NCBI GenBank assembly: GCA_964242625.1
Contig: CAXTAO010000012.1
Coordinates: 1-64,000 of the forward strand
DNA length: 64,000 nucleotides
Origin: JASLDZ01 sp964242625
GTDB taxonomy: Bacteria; Pseudomonadota; Alphaproteobacteria; Caulobacterales; Caulobacteraceae
Direction: 5' to 3'
Of this stretch, positions 45,248 through 53,010 are shown piece by piece; the first letter of the stretch is position 1, and the number at the start of each line of letters is the position of its first letter. A program made the translations under genes and the position numbers. The notes under the pieces were generated by a model. That model saw nothing but the letters and a program-made list of their open reading frames with translations, was not told where the DNA came from and ran no database searches.

Positions 45248-46302
45248 GCGAGCAGTCGCCCGGGACGAGCTCGACGGCGCGGCGCTGGGGGGCCTTTGGC
45301 GCGCTGACGGTCGGGCTCCTCGCCACGGTGGGGGTGGCGCTGTTCGTGGGCGTGCGTCCGGTCGCCGCCGCCGCCGCCTCCGTGGGGCCGGGCGGCTTCG
45401 TCCTCCTCTTGGCGGTCTGGTGCGCGCTCCTCGTCTGGCTGGGCATCGCCTGGTTCGCCGGCGCCCCGGGGCTCCCCGCGCGGGAGGCCGGGCGCTACGT
45501 CTGGGCGCGGTACGTGCGCGAAGGGGCGGCGGACCTCCTGCCGTTCTCGCAGCTCGGGGGGGTGGTGCTCGGCGCGCGCGTGGCGGCGCGGGCGGCCGGG
45601 GGCGCGGCGACGGCGATCGTCTGGGCCTCGCTCGTGATCGACCTCACCACCGAGATGGCGTCGCAGGTGGTCTACACGCTGGGCGGGGTGGCGGGACTCG
45701 GCTGGCGGCTGACGGGCGGCGGCCGCCACGCCCACGGGGCGGAGACGGGGCTGCTCTGGGCGGCGGGGGCGCTGTTCGTCGCCGGCGTGGGGCTCCTCGC
45801 CGCCTTCGTCGTCGTGCAGCGGCGCGGCGTGAACCTCGTGGGCGCGATGGTGGAGCGCGTGCTCCCCGGCGCGGCCGGCCGAGCCGACGAGATGGCCGCC
45901 GCCCTCGACCGCATCTGGCGGCGGCGCGACCGGGTGGCGTTGGCCACGCTGATGCACGGGGGCGGTTGGGTCGGCAACGCGCTCGTGTCCTGGCTGGCGC
46001 TCGGCCTCATGGGCGCGCCCCTGCCCTTCCTGGCGGTGCTGACGCTGGAGAGCCTCACGCTCGCGGTGAAAAGCTTCGGCTTCGCCATCCCCGGCGCGCT
46101 GGGGGTGCAGGAGGGAGCCTATGCGGTGATCGGCCCCGCCTTCGGGCTGCCGGCGGAGACCGCCCTGGCGCTGTCGTTCGTTAAGCGGGCGCGCGACCTG
46201 GCGGTGGGGGCGCCCGTGCTTCTCGTGTGGAATGCGCTGGAGGGGCGTGGCCTTCTCAGGCCACGGGCGCCGTCCCCGCCGTCGCCGCCAGCCGCCGCTT
46301 GA
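45244..46302 (+). CDS. HpnL-like lysylphosphatidylglycerol-synthase-type membrane protein
   Basis: A 352-residue protein with about seven hydrophobic segments (first TVGLLATVGVALFVGV) and the LPG-synthase/HpnL transmembrane-domain motifs: LLPFSQLGGVVLGAR, FGFAIPGALGVQEGAYA and ALSFVKRARDLAVGAP. It lacks the cytoplasmic aminoacyl-transfer domain of MprF. HpnL-type proteins are thought to move or modify membrane lipids. The GTG start overlaps the phnW stop by four bases; the last 47 bases overlap the convergent CDP-alcohol phosphatidyltransferase gene. Confidence 0.85.
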   Translation: MSEQSPGTSSTARRWGAFGALTVGLLATVGVALFVGVRPVAAAAASVGPGGFVLLLAVWCALLVWLGIAWFAGAPGLPAREAGRYVWARYVREGAADLLPFSQLGGVVLGARVAARAAGGAATAIVWASLVIDLTTEMASQVVYTLGGVAGLGWRLTGGGRHAHGAETGLLWAAGALFVAGVGLLAAFVVVQRRGVNLVGAMVERVLPGAAGRADEMAAALDRIWRRRDRVALATLMHGGGWVGNALVSWLALGLMGAPLPFLAVLTLESLTLAVKSFGFAIPGALGVQEGAYAVIGPAFGLPAETALALSFVKRARDLAVGAPVLLVWNALEGRGLLRPRAPSPPSPPAAA

Positions 46303-46885
46303 GGCCGATCAGGCGCACGAGGATCACCACCGCCATCACGCTCGTGCACACCGCAGCGGCCAGCACCACGGGGGCCAGCCACCCCAGCCACATAAGCGGC
46401 GCGAGGAGGTAGAGCGCGTCGTCGGGCTGAAAGCCCCAGGCGCCCTCCCAGGTGCGCACGCCGGGGCCGGCCGCGTCCTCGTAGACCTCCGACCACCAGC
46501 AGCAGAGCAGCATGGCGAGGCAGCCGACCAGACCCAGCGGCACGGCCCACGCGTGCAACCAGGAGTGGCGCACCGCGAATCCCGCCGCCAGGAAGAACAG
46601 CGAGTTGAGCGCCACGTCCGAGTAGTAGTCATACAGGTGCCCGCGCCGGCTCTGCATGTCGCCGATGCGCGCCAGCTCGCCGTCCGCGCGGTCGAGGAAA
46701 CCCGACACGATCCACAGCACGCCCGCCCACAGGATCGCTGCGGGCGTCGCCCGAGCGAGCAGCACGAGGGAGGCCGCGCCGGTGATCACCCTCACCGTCG
46801 TAATGTGGTCGGGCTTGACGGGGGTGCCCAGAAGCGGGCGCACGAGCACGCGGGCGGCCGCGTGGTTCCAGGTGTCGTTGGCCAA
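46256..46885 (-). CDS. CDP-alcohol phosphatidyltransferase family enzyme
   Basis: Membrane enzyme that transfers a phospho-alcohol from a CDP-linked donor. The family motif D-x2-DG-x2-AR-x8-G-x3-D-x3-D is seen as LDRADGELARIGDMQS then RRGHLYDYYSDV. Several membrane segments follow (LALNSLFFLAAGF region, PLGLVGCLAMLLCC, LAPLMWLGWLAPVVLAA). The substrate alcohol is unknown. The TTG at 46885 (MANDTWNHAAARV) with GGGAG upstream is my choice; the frame is open to 46990 but that extension is Ala/Pro-rich and not typical. About 115 bases downstream of the PEPC-like gene on the same strand. Confidence 0.82.
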   Translation of the reverse strand: MANDTWNHAAARVLVRPLLGTPVKPDHITTVRVITGAASLVLLARATPAAILWAGVLWIVSGFLDRADGELARIGDMQSRRGHLYDYYSDVALNSLFFLAAGFAVRHSWLHAWAVPLGLVGCLAMLLCCWWSEVYEDAAGPGVRTWEGAWGFQPDDALYLLAPLMWLGWLAPVVLAAAVCTSVMAVVILVRLIGLKRRLAATAGTAPVA

Positions 46886-47000
46886 GGCGGCGGGTCTCCC
46901 GAGCGCTCTTCGCGGCGCTCTCGCCGGTGCGGTTAGCACGGGCGGAGGCGCCCGTCCTGGCGCGCCTAACGCCGCACCGCCGGCCGCCATATGGGGCGGC

Positions 47001-49844
47001 TCAGCCGCAGGCGCCCAGGTCGTGGTTGAGGCAGGCGGTGAGCTGGACGAGGAGGGCGCGGATGCGGCGCAGCGGCTCGGTCAGGGCGGCGGCCTCGCGC
47101 GCATAACCCAGCGCCTCGCCCCGCGGCTCCGCCGACTCGCCGAAGTCGAGCGCGCCCGCCTCGGCGGGGAGGTGGTGGGGGAAAACGCGGTCGAGGGTGG
47201 CGGCGGCGCCCTCCAGATCCATCCGCAGCACCTGCTGGCGCAGGCTCTCGACGTCGAAGTCCGGACGCGGCGCGAAGGGCGGGATGCGCGCGGCGATCAG
47301 CGCCGCCTGCTGGATCAGACCTATGCGCAGCGCATGCACGAGCCGCACGCGCTCCGCGCGCTCCGGCGCGACGGCTGCGGCTGCGGCTGGGAAGCGCGGC
47401 TCGGCCCGCAGCCGCCGCAGCACGCGCGACAGCCGGCCCGTCAACCCCGCGCGCTCGGCGAGGCCCGTCAGGAGGCGCAACCGCGCGTCGTCCGCCGCGT
47501 CCGGCGCGCGGCGGTCGAGCCAGAGACTGGGGTTCACCGTCGCCGCGTAGGCGCGCGCGGCCTGCAGGTCGCCGAGCGCGTGCGCGGTCTCCGCCAGCCC
47601 CAGCGCGCGGCGGAAGCGCGGCGAGCGCTCGCGCAGCCGCGCGAAGCGGCGCGCGTCCTTGGCGGCGGCCGCCCCCACGCCCACCGTGGAATTGGCGAGC
47701 TCGCCCAGGCCCTGCAGCACCGCGTTGTTGGGGATGGCGCGGAGGTCGGAGACGCGCGACGGCGTCGCCACCCGACCGGCCCCGCCGCCCGCGCGGACGT
47801 CGGGCCGCGAGCCCGTCTTGGCGCCCAGCCGCTGGCCGAAGAGACCCAGGAGCGCCGGGTAGTCGCCGTCGGCCGAGAGCGCGCCGAACTGCTGCTCGAC
47901 GGTGGCGAAGAATTCGGCGGCGTAGGCGGGAGCGTCGTAGATCGGGTCGGGCCCGTCCGCCTCCGGGTCGCCCAGCTGCGGCGCATAGGCCCATTGCAGC
48001 ACGCCGCGCACCGTCGCGCCGGCCAGAGCCGGGGTGAAGAACGGCAGGTAGCCGTCGCCGCCCTGGAAGCTGTCCTCCTCCCGCGTGCGCAGGCCGCGCC
48101 GCGCCCAGTCCGCCCGGTCCCGCGGCGGCGCGACATAGCGCAGCCGGTCCTGCAGGCTCGCCGGGTGGCCGCCGCGCCCCATGCTCTCGCCGTGGGTGTT
48201 GAAGAGGATCACCTCCAGCTCGCCCAGGCCCTCGCGCTCCAGGAGCTCGGCCAGCCGCAGCCGCAGCCGCTCGATTTGGAAGGTGGCGGCGAGCTGGCCG
48301 ATGAACCGTCCCGAGTCGGAGAAGCCGAACTGCACCGCGAGCCGACCCCGCGCGCGCAGGTAGTCGCGGAACCGCGGGGAGCGCAGCGCCTCCTCGATCA
48401 CCGCCTCGCCCCGATGCAGCGCCTCCTGCGTCTCGAACAGGGGCGAGATCTCGACCAGGTGCTCCACCCCGTACAACCGGGCGAAGTACAGGGCGGCCAG
48501 GAGGGTGAAGCCGCTCTCCGTCTCGGCGATCAGGAAGCGCACGGGCGAGGCGGCGTCCACCGTCTTGGCCATCTGCGCGATGGTGACGAAGAGACGGCGC
48601 GCCGAGGCGGGCTCGACCAGGAGGTCGCGGAAGGAGACGGGCCGCGGCTCCGCCCCTGCCAGCCGCTCGGCGATGGCGGCGAAATAGGAGCGGCGATTGG
48701 CGGGGTCCGCCGGCGAGGTGTCGAGCCCCACGTCGGCGCGCACCGCGTTGTGCAGCTGGGCCGAGTTCAACCGCACGTGGATGTGCGCCAGCCCCGAACC
48801 CTGGGTGACGACGCCCGCGCGCAGCACCATCAGCTCGACCCGGCGTTCGGGATCGTCCGCCTCCGCCGCGGCGGCGTCCAGCGCCCGCAGAAGCGGCGCG
48901 GGGTCGACCAGCGCGTCCTCCCGCTCGGCGAGGAGGCGGCGCGAGAGCGCGGCGACGGCCTCCGCCGCGGCGGGGCCCTCCAGCCCGGCCAGCGCTCCCG
49001 CCGCCTGCGCCTGCGCCTCGACCAGCCCTTCGGCGCGCGCGAGGAGCGCCACGGCCGCGGTCGCCTCCAACCGCCGCGCCTCCTTCAGCCTCAACCGCAG
49101 GGCCTCGGCCTTGAGTTGCAGCCGTTTGGCGAGGCTCACGTCCCAGGTGACGTCGGTGCGGCCGTCCTGGTCGAAGCCGACCCAGGTCGCGAGCGTCAGG
49201 AGCCGCGGCTCGAGCTCGGTCCAGCGCTCGGGGAAGCGGGCGCGGCCGACCTCCAGCGCGATCCGGCGCGCCTCGTCCAGCGCCCGCGCGGCGTTGCGGA
49301 CGGCGCGCGTGGACCAGGCGTGCTCGACCTCCAGCGTCAGCGGGTCGGGGGGCAGGTGCGCGCGCGTGCGCGCCAGGTCGCGCCGCGCCGCGCGGCCCGC
49401 GTCATCCAGCGGCGCGCCGTCCTCCGCCTCACCCGCCGCCAGCTCGGCCAGGGCGAGCGAGAGGTCCGCATCCAGAGCGAAGGTCGGATGGGCGGTGAAC
49501 ACCACGCCCGCGGGCGGTCGGGAGAGCGTCTCGGCGTAGCTGTCGTACCCGGCGTCGGCCAACCTCTCGAACAGGTCGCGCAGCGCCGCCGCATCGCGCG
49601 CCGCGCCGGGATGGTCGAGGTAGCGCGAGAGGCGCGCCGCGCGGTCGACGAACGCCTCCGCCCTGAGCTCGGCCGTCACCTCGTCGAGCGCTGCCAAGTC
49701 GAGTTCGCCACGATCCAGCCGCTCGGTGAGGCGCAAGGCGGCCAGCAGGTAGGCGTTGGTGAAGGGATCGTCCGCAGCCGCCGCCTGCACCGCCGCGACG
49801 TCGGCTCGTACGAGCGCGAGCGCGCGAGACGCCTCCACGGTCAC
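47001..49844 (-). CDS. Phosphoenolpyruvate carboxylase homologue with altered catalytic loops
   Basis: A 947-residue protein similar to PEPC along its length. It keeps the catalytic His (FTAHPT, H119), PLFETQEAL (metal-binding Glu), GFSDS (metal-binding Asp, D510), GSRP and LRAIPNNAVLQ, and ends in Gly. Yet key parts differ from canonical enzymes: TAHPTE is TAHPTF, GGDRDGNP is GFDQDGRT, SDSAKD is SDSGRF, and the first half of the GRGG-S-GRGG loop is HGESMGRGG (residues 551-559), losing one of two glycine-loop arginines. It may be a divergent PEPC or use PEP differently. It is followed by the CDP-alcohol transferase gene. Confidence 0.85.
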   Translation of the reverse strand: MTVEASRALALVRADVAAVQAAAADDPFTNAYLLAALRLTERLDRGELDLAALDEVTAELRAEAFVDRAARLSRYLDHPGAARDAAALRDLFERLADAGYDSYAETLSRPPAGVVFTAHPTFALDADLSLALAELAAGEAEDGAPLDDAGRAARRDLARTRAHLPPDPLTLEVEHAWSTRAVRNAARALDEARRIALEVGRARFPERWTELEPRLLTLATWVGFDQDGRTDVTWDVSLAKRLQLKAEALRLRLKEARRLEATAAVALLARAEGLVEAQAQAAGALAGLEGPAAAEAVAALSRRLLAEREDALVDPAPLLRALDAAAAEADDPERRVELMVLRAGVVTQGSGLAHIHVRLNSAQLHNAVRADVGLDTSPADPANRRSYFAAIAERLAGAEPRPVSFRDLLVEPASARRLFVTIAQMAKTVDAASPVRFLIAETESGFTLLAALYFARLYGVEHLVEISPLFETQEALHRGEAVIEEALRSPRFRDYLRARGRLAVQFGFSDSGRFIGQLAATFQIERLRLRLAELLEREGLGELEVILFNTHGESMGRGGHPASLQDRLRYVAPPRDRADWARRGLRTREEDSFQGGDGYLPFFTPALAGATVRGVLQWAYAPQLGDPEADGPDPIYDAPAYAAEFFATVEQQFGALSADGDYPALLGLFGQRLGAKTGSRPDVRAGGGAGRVATPSRVSDLRAIPNNAVLQGLGELANSTVGVGAAAAKDARRFARLRERSPRFRRALGLAETAHALGDLQAARAYAATVNPSLWLDRRAPDAADDARLRLLTGLAERAGLTGRLSRVLRRLRAEPRFPAAAAAVAPERAERVRLVHALRIGLIQQAALIAARIPPFAPRPDFDVESLRQQVLRMDLEGAAATLDRVFPHHLPAEAGALDFGESAEPRGEALGYAREAAALTEPLRRIRALLVQLTACLNHDLGACG

Positions 49845-49866
49845 CGACGGGCGGAGGCGAACGCGA

Positions 49867-49977
49867 TCAGGCGGCGCTGTAGAGCCGCATCAGCAACTGG
49901 CGGCGTCGCCGGTTGCGCGCGCTCATGCGCAGGTTTCGCCAGGTCCAGGCCGCCGTCCGCTTCACCCACCGCGTCAT
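49867..49977 (-). CDS. Putative 36-residue basic peptide
   Basis: An ATG at 49977 with GGGGGA eight bases upstream opens a 36-codon frame: about a third Arg/Lys with spaced Trp (KRTAAWTWRNLRMSARNR), then RRRQLLMRLYSAA. An in-frame ATG five codons earlier (49992) is also possible. It lies in the 163-base gap between the PEPC-like gene and gmd, on the same strand. It resembles small Arg/Trp-rich helical proteins of alphaproteobacteria only in composition; no family is assigned. Confidence 0.35.
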   Translation of the reverse strand: MTRWVKRTAAWTWRNLRMSARNRRRRQLLMRLYSAA

Positions 49978-50007
49978 GGCGTCGTCCCCCATGCTTGATC
50001 GAGCCGG

Positions 50008-51141
50008 CTAACGAATTGATGCAGGATAACGCTCCCGCCCGGCTTCGAACAAGTCGCGGCGACGCGGCGCAGGCGCGATCTCGCACGATTCTCCCGCCAT
50101 TTCGCGCCGGAGAGCGGCGACGTCGGCGTCCACCATCTCCGCCACGAGCTCGGCGAAGCCGACGGTCGGCCGCCAGCCCAGCACCCGTCGCGCCTTGGCG
50201 GCGTCGCCGCGGAGTTCGGCCACCTCGGTCGGTCGGCGGCAGCGGGGGTCGATGCGCACGAGCACCCGACCGGTCCGCGCATCCACGCCGACCTCGTCGA
50301 GGTCGGCGCCGCGCCAGCCCAGCCTGACGCCGACGTGGGCGAAACTCGCCTCCACCCAGTCGCGCACGCTGCGGCTCTCGCCGGTGGCCAGCACGTAGTC
50401 GTCCGGCATGTCCTGCTGCAGCATCAGCCACATGCCGCGGACGTAGTCGCGGGCGTGGCCCCAGTCGCGCCGGGCGTCCAGCCGGCCGAGGTTCAGGGCC
50501 TCCTGCCGGCCCGCGGCGATCGCGGCGGCGGCGCGGGTGATCTTGCGCGTGACGAAGGCCTCCCCGCGCCGGGGGCTCTCGTGGTTGAACAGCACGCCGT
50601 TGGATGCGTGTAGGCCGTAGGCTTGGCGGTAGGTCGCCACCATCCAGAAAGCGTGCAGCTTGGCGGCGGCGTAGGGACTGCGCGGCCGCATGGGCGTGCG
50701 CTCGTTCTGCGGCGCGGGGGCGTCGCCGAAGAGTTCGCTGGTCGACGCCTGATAGATCCGTGCCGTGCGCCCAAGCTCCAGGAGCCGCACGCCCTCCAGG
50801 AGCCTCACCGGACCCAACGCGTCGACATCGGCCGTCTGCTCGGGCGCGTCGAAGCTCACTTGCACATGGCTCTGCGCGCCGAGGTTGTAGATCTCGTCGG
50901 GACGGCACGCCGCCAGCACGCGCATGAGCGATGTCGCGTCGGTGAGGTCGCCGTGGTACAGCACGAGCCGCGCCTCCACGGCCTGCCGCGGCGCACGGTG
51001 CAGGTGGTCGATCCGCGCCGTGTTGACGGTCGACGCAGGCCGCACAAGACCGTGCACTACATAGCCCTTGGCCAGGAGAAGCTCGGCCAAGTAGGCCCCG
51101 TCCTGCCCCGTAACGCCGGTAATCAGGGCCGTGCGGGCCAT
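50008..51141 (-). CDS. gmd: GDP-mannose 4,6-dehydratase
   Basis: Converts GDP-mannose to GDP-4-keto-6-deoxymannose, the branch point to GDP-fucose, rhamnose and perosamine. The 377-residue protein has the NADP motif ITGVTGQDGAYLAELL, YHGDLTD, the catalytic Thr/Tyr/Lys region in YQASTSELFG with PRSPYAAAKLHAFW, NHESPRRGEAFVTRKIT and the DYVLATGE segment. It is nine bases downstream of fcl on the same strand, so the two form a GDP-fucose pair. Confidence 0.96.
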   Translation of the reverse strand: MARTALITGVTGQDGAYLAELLLAKGYVVHGLVRPASTVNTARIDHLHRAPRQAVEARLVLYHGDLTDATSLMRVLAACRPDEIYNLGAQSHVQVSFDAPEQTADVDALGPVRLLEGVRLLELGRTARIYQASTSELFGDAPAPQNERTPMRPRSPYAAAKLHAFWMVATYRQAYGLHASNGVLFNHESPRRGEAFVTRKITRAAAAIAAGRQEALNLGRLDARRDWGHARDYVRGMWLMLQQDMPDDYVLATGESRSVRDWVEASFAHVGVRLGWRGADLDEVGVDARTGRVLVRIDPRCRRPTEVAELRGDAAKARRVLGWRPTVGFAELVAEMVDADVAALRREMAGESCEIAPAPRRRDLFEAGRERYPASIR

Positions 51142-51150
51142 GCAAGCGCC

Positions 51151-52137
51151 TCAGGGCGGGCCGCGGCTCCTGCGCGACTCGACATACCAACCGTAGGTTG
51201 ATCTCAGTCCGGCCTCAAGCGGGATGCGCGCGCGCCAGCCCAGGGCGTCCATGCGCCGGAGGTCCAGCCGCTTGCGGGGCGCGCCATCGGGGCGCGAGGG
51301 GTCGAACACGAGGCGCCCGTCGTAGCCCGCCACCCGCGCCACCATGCGGGCCAACTCGGCGATCGTGACCTCCTCGCCCGAGCCGACGTTGACGGGCGCC
51401 TCGTCGGAGTAGGCCTGGAGGAGATGGACGCAAGCGTCCGCCAGATCGTCGACGTGCAGGAACTCGCGCCGGGGCGCGCCCGTGCCCCAGACCTCCAGGG
51501 CCTCGGCTCCCGCCCGGCGCGCCTCGTGCACCTTGCGGACGAGCGCGGGCAGCACGTGCGCCGTCGCGAGGTCGAAATTGTCGCCCGGGCCGTAAAGGTT
51601 GGTGGGCATGGCGCTGACCACGTCGAGCCCATGCTGTCGCCGATAGGCCTGACCGAGCTGCAGCGCCGCGATCTTGGCGACGGCGTAGGCCGCGTTGGAG
51701 GGCTCGAGCGGGCCGGAAAGGAGGGCGGACTCGGGCGTGGGCTGGGCGGCGTCGCGCGGATAGATGCACGACGAGCCGAGGAGCAGGGTCTTCTCCACCC
51801 CGAACCGTCGCGCCGCCTCCACCGCGTGCGCCGCGATCAGGAGGTTGTCGCGCAGGAAGTCTGCGGGCGCGAGGAGGTTGGCGGCTATGCCGCCCACGCG
51901 CGCCGCCGCCACGATCATCACCTGTGGGCGGTGCACGGCCATCCAGGCGTCGAGCGCCGCGGCGTCGCGCAGGTCCAGCTCCGCGCGGGGGGCGGTGACG
52001 ACCTCGCACAGCTCCCGCCCGAGCCGCCGGACGACCGCCGAGCCGACGAGGCCGCCGTGCCCCGCGACCCAAACGCGTTTGCCCCGCAACGAAAACGCCG
52101 GCGAGCAGAGGCTCGCCGGCGTTTCGGATGCGGTCAT
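51151..52137 (-). CDS. fcl: GDP-L-fucose synthase
   Basis: Epimerase/reductase that turns the Gmd product into GDP-L-fucose with NADPH. The protein has the N-terminal nucleotide motif VWVAGHGGLVGSAVVRRL, AARVGGIAAN, LLLGSSCIYP with the active-site Ser, and the YAVAK catalytic Tyr/Lys, then PTNLYGPGDNFD. The ATG at 52137 gives 328 residues, but a strong hairpin (52093-52124) falls inside the first 15 codons. A TTG at 52089 would start right at the family-typical LRGKRVWVAG, so the start is uncertain. Confidence 0.93.
   Translation of the reverse strand: MTASETPASLCSPAFSLRGKRVWVAGHGGLVGSAVVRRLGRELCEVVTAPRAELDLRDAAALDAWMAVHRPQVMIVAAARVGGIAANLLAPADFLRDNLLIAAHAVEAARRFGVEKTLLLGSSCIYPRDAAQPTPESALLSGPLEPSNAAYAVAKIAALQLGQAYRRQHGLDVVSAMPTNLYGPGDNFDLATAHVLPALVRKVHEARRAGAEALEVWGTGAPRREFLHVDDLADACVHLLQAYSDEAPVNVGSGEEVTIAELARMVARVAGYDGRLVFDPSRPDGAPRKRLDLRRMDALGWRARIPLEAGLRSTYGWYVESRRSRGPP
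52093..52124 (-). terminator. Strong 14-bp hairpin, likely terminator of the cold-shock gene
   Basis: AAACGCCGGCGAGC (52093-52106) pairs perfectly with GCTCGCCGGCGTTT (52111-52124) around an AGAG loop. Read on the minus strand the right-hand side ends in four T's, as an intrinsic terminator would. It lies 60 bases after the cold-shock gene stop and overlaps the first codons assigned to fcl. Confidence 0.7.
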
Positions 52138-52184
52138 GTCGACGCCATCGGAGCGGGCCGCACGCGGCGCCGCTCCTCAGGGCC

Positions 52185-52793
52185 TTAGATGACCTGGATG
52201 TTCTCGGCCGAGACCTTGCCGGTCTTGCGGTCGGGAGCCGCGACGAAGCTGACCCGCTGGCCTTCGTTCAGGCCGCGCAGACCGGCGCGCTCCACCGCCG
52301 AGATGTGCACGAAAATGTCGGCCCCGCCCTCGTCGGGCTGGATAAATCCGAAGCCCTTGGTGGAGTTGAACCACTTGACCACGCCCTGGCCGGGGTCGCC
52401 CGATACGGGCCCGCGGTCCTGGAAGCCGCCGCCGCCGCCGCGGGGGGCGCCGCCGCCCCCGCCGTAGCCGCCGCCGCCGCCGCCACCGCCGTAACCACCG
52501 CCGCCGCCGCCGCCGTAGCCGCCGCCCGCTCCAGCGCCGCCGAAGCGCTCACGCGGGGCGCGCGGAGCCGAGGGGGCGCCGCCGCCCTGGCTCACGAGGT
52601 TGTCGGCCGAAGCCTTGCCCGTGCGGCGGTCCGTCACGATCTCATAATTGACCTTCTCGCCCTCGTTCAGGGCCTGCAGGCCCGCCCGCTCAAGCGCGCT
52701 CACGTGCACGAACACGTCGCCGCCGCCATCCTCGGGCTCGATGAAGCCGAAGCCCTTCGCCGAGTTGAACCACTTAACCGTACCGCTCGCCAT
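52185..52793 (-). CDS. Double cold-shock-domain RNA-binding protein
   Basis: A 202-residue protein with two cold-shock domains. The first (residues 1-70) has GTVKWFNSAKGFGFI and VFVHVSALERAG; the second (about 136-202) has GVVKWFNSTKGFGFIQP and IFVHISAVERAG. Both hold the RNP1 KGFGFI and RNP2 [VI]FVH nucleic-acid-binding motifs. They are joined by a roughly 65-residue Gly/Tyr-rich linker (GGGYGGGGG) with RGG-like ends (APRGGGGGF), which may drive RNA condensation or flexibility. Two-domain proteins of this kind are known in Caulobacter and relatives, though the linker here looks long. Preceded by a 217-base leader. Confidence 0.93.
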   Translation of the reverse strand: MASGTVKWFNSAKGFGFIEPEDGGGDVFVHVSALERAGLQALNEGEKVNYEIVTDRRTGKASADNLVSQGGGAPSAPRAPRERFGGAGAGGGYGGGGGGGYGGGGGGGGYGGGGGAPRGGGGGFQDRGPVSGDPGQGVVKWFNSTKGFGFIQPDEGGADIFVHISAVERAGLRGLNEGQRVSFVAAPDRKTGKVSAENIQVI

Positions 52794-53010
52794 CTAGCGT
52801 ATCCTGATCTCGCCGCGCGCCCCAGTCGCGGGGAGTGCGGCGGGCGTTGTCCTATACTCGCGCGCCAGGATCAACGGTCCCCGCCTGCGATTCGCACGCT
52901 TGCAGCGCGATTCGCACGTTCCCGACGCGTCACGGCCCGCGTTGGCGGCGTTGTTCGGCCTGCGCTCCGCGTCGGTGGTAAAGGCCGGGCGACGGCGGGG
53001 CAAGCGCGGG
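52794..53010. promoter_or_regulatory. Divergent promoter region between the cold-shock and MscS genes
   Basis: The 217-base spacer carries a direct repeat GCGATTCGCACG at 52887-52898 and 52907-52918, a 20-base period (two helical turns), the sort of arrangement bound by a regulator dimer. CCTATACTC at about 52852-52860 contains a TATACT on the plus strand. Promoter use in either direction is inferred. Confidence 0.35.

Noticed and set aside
46656..50327. A 1223-codon plus-strand frame opposite the PEPC-like gene
   Set aside because: It mirrors the PEPC-like and gmd genes. Long antisense frames are expected at this GC content, and it shows no domain.
52430..52530. CCGCCG-rich run resembling a tandem repeat
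   Set aside because: It encodes the Gly-rich linker of the cold-shock protein; codon repetition explains it.
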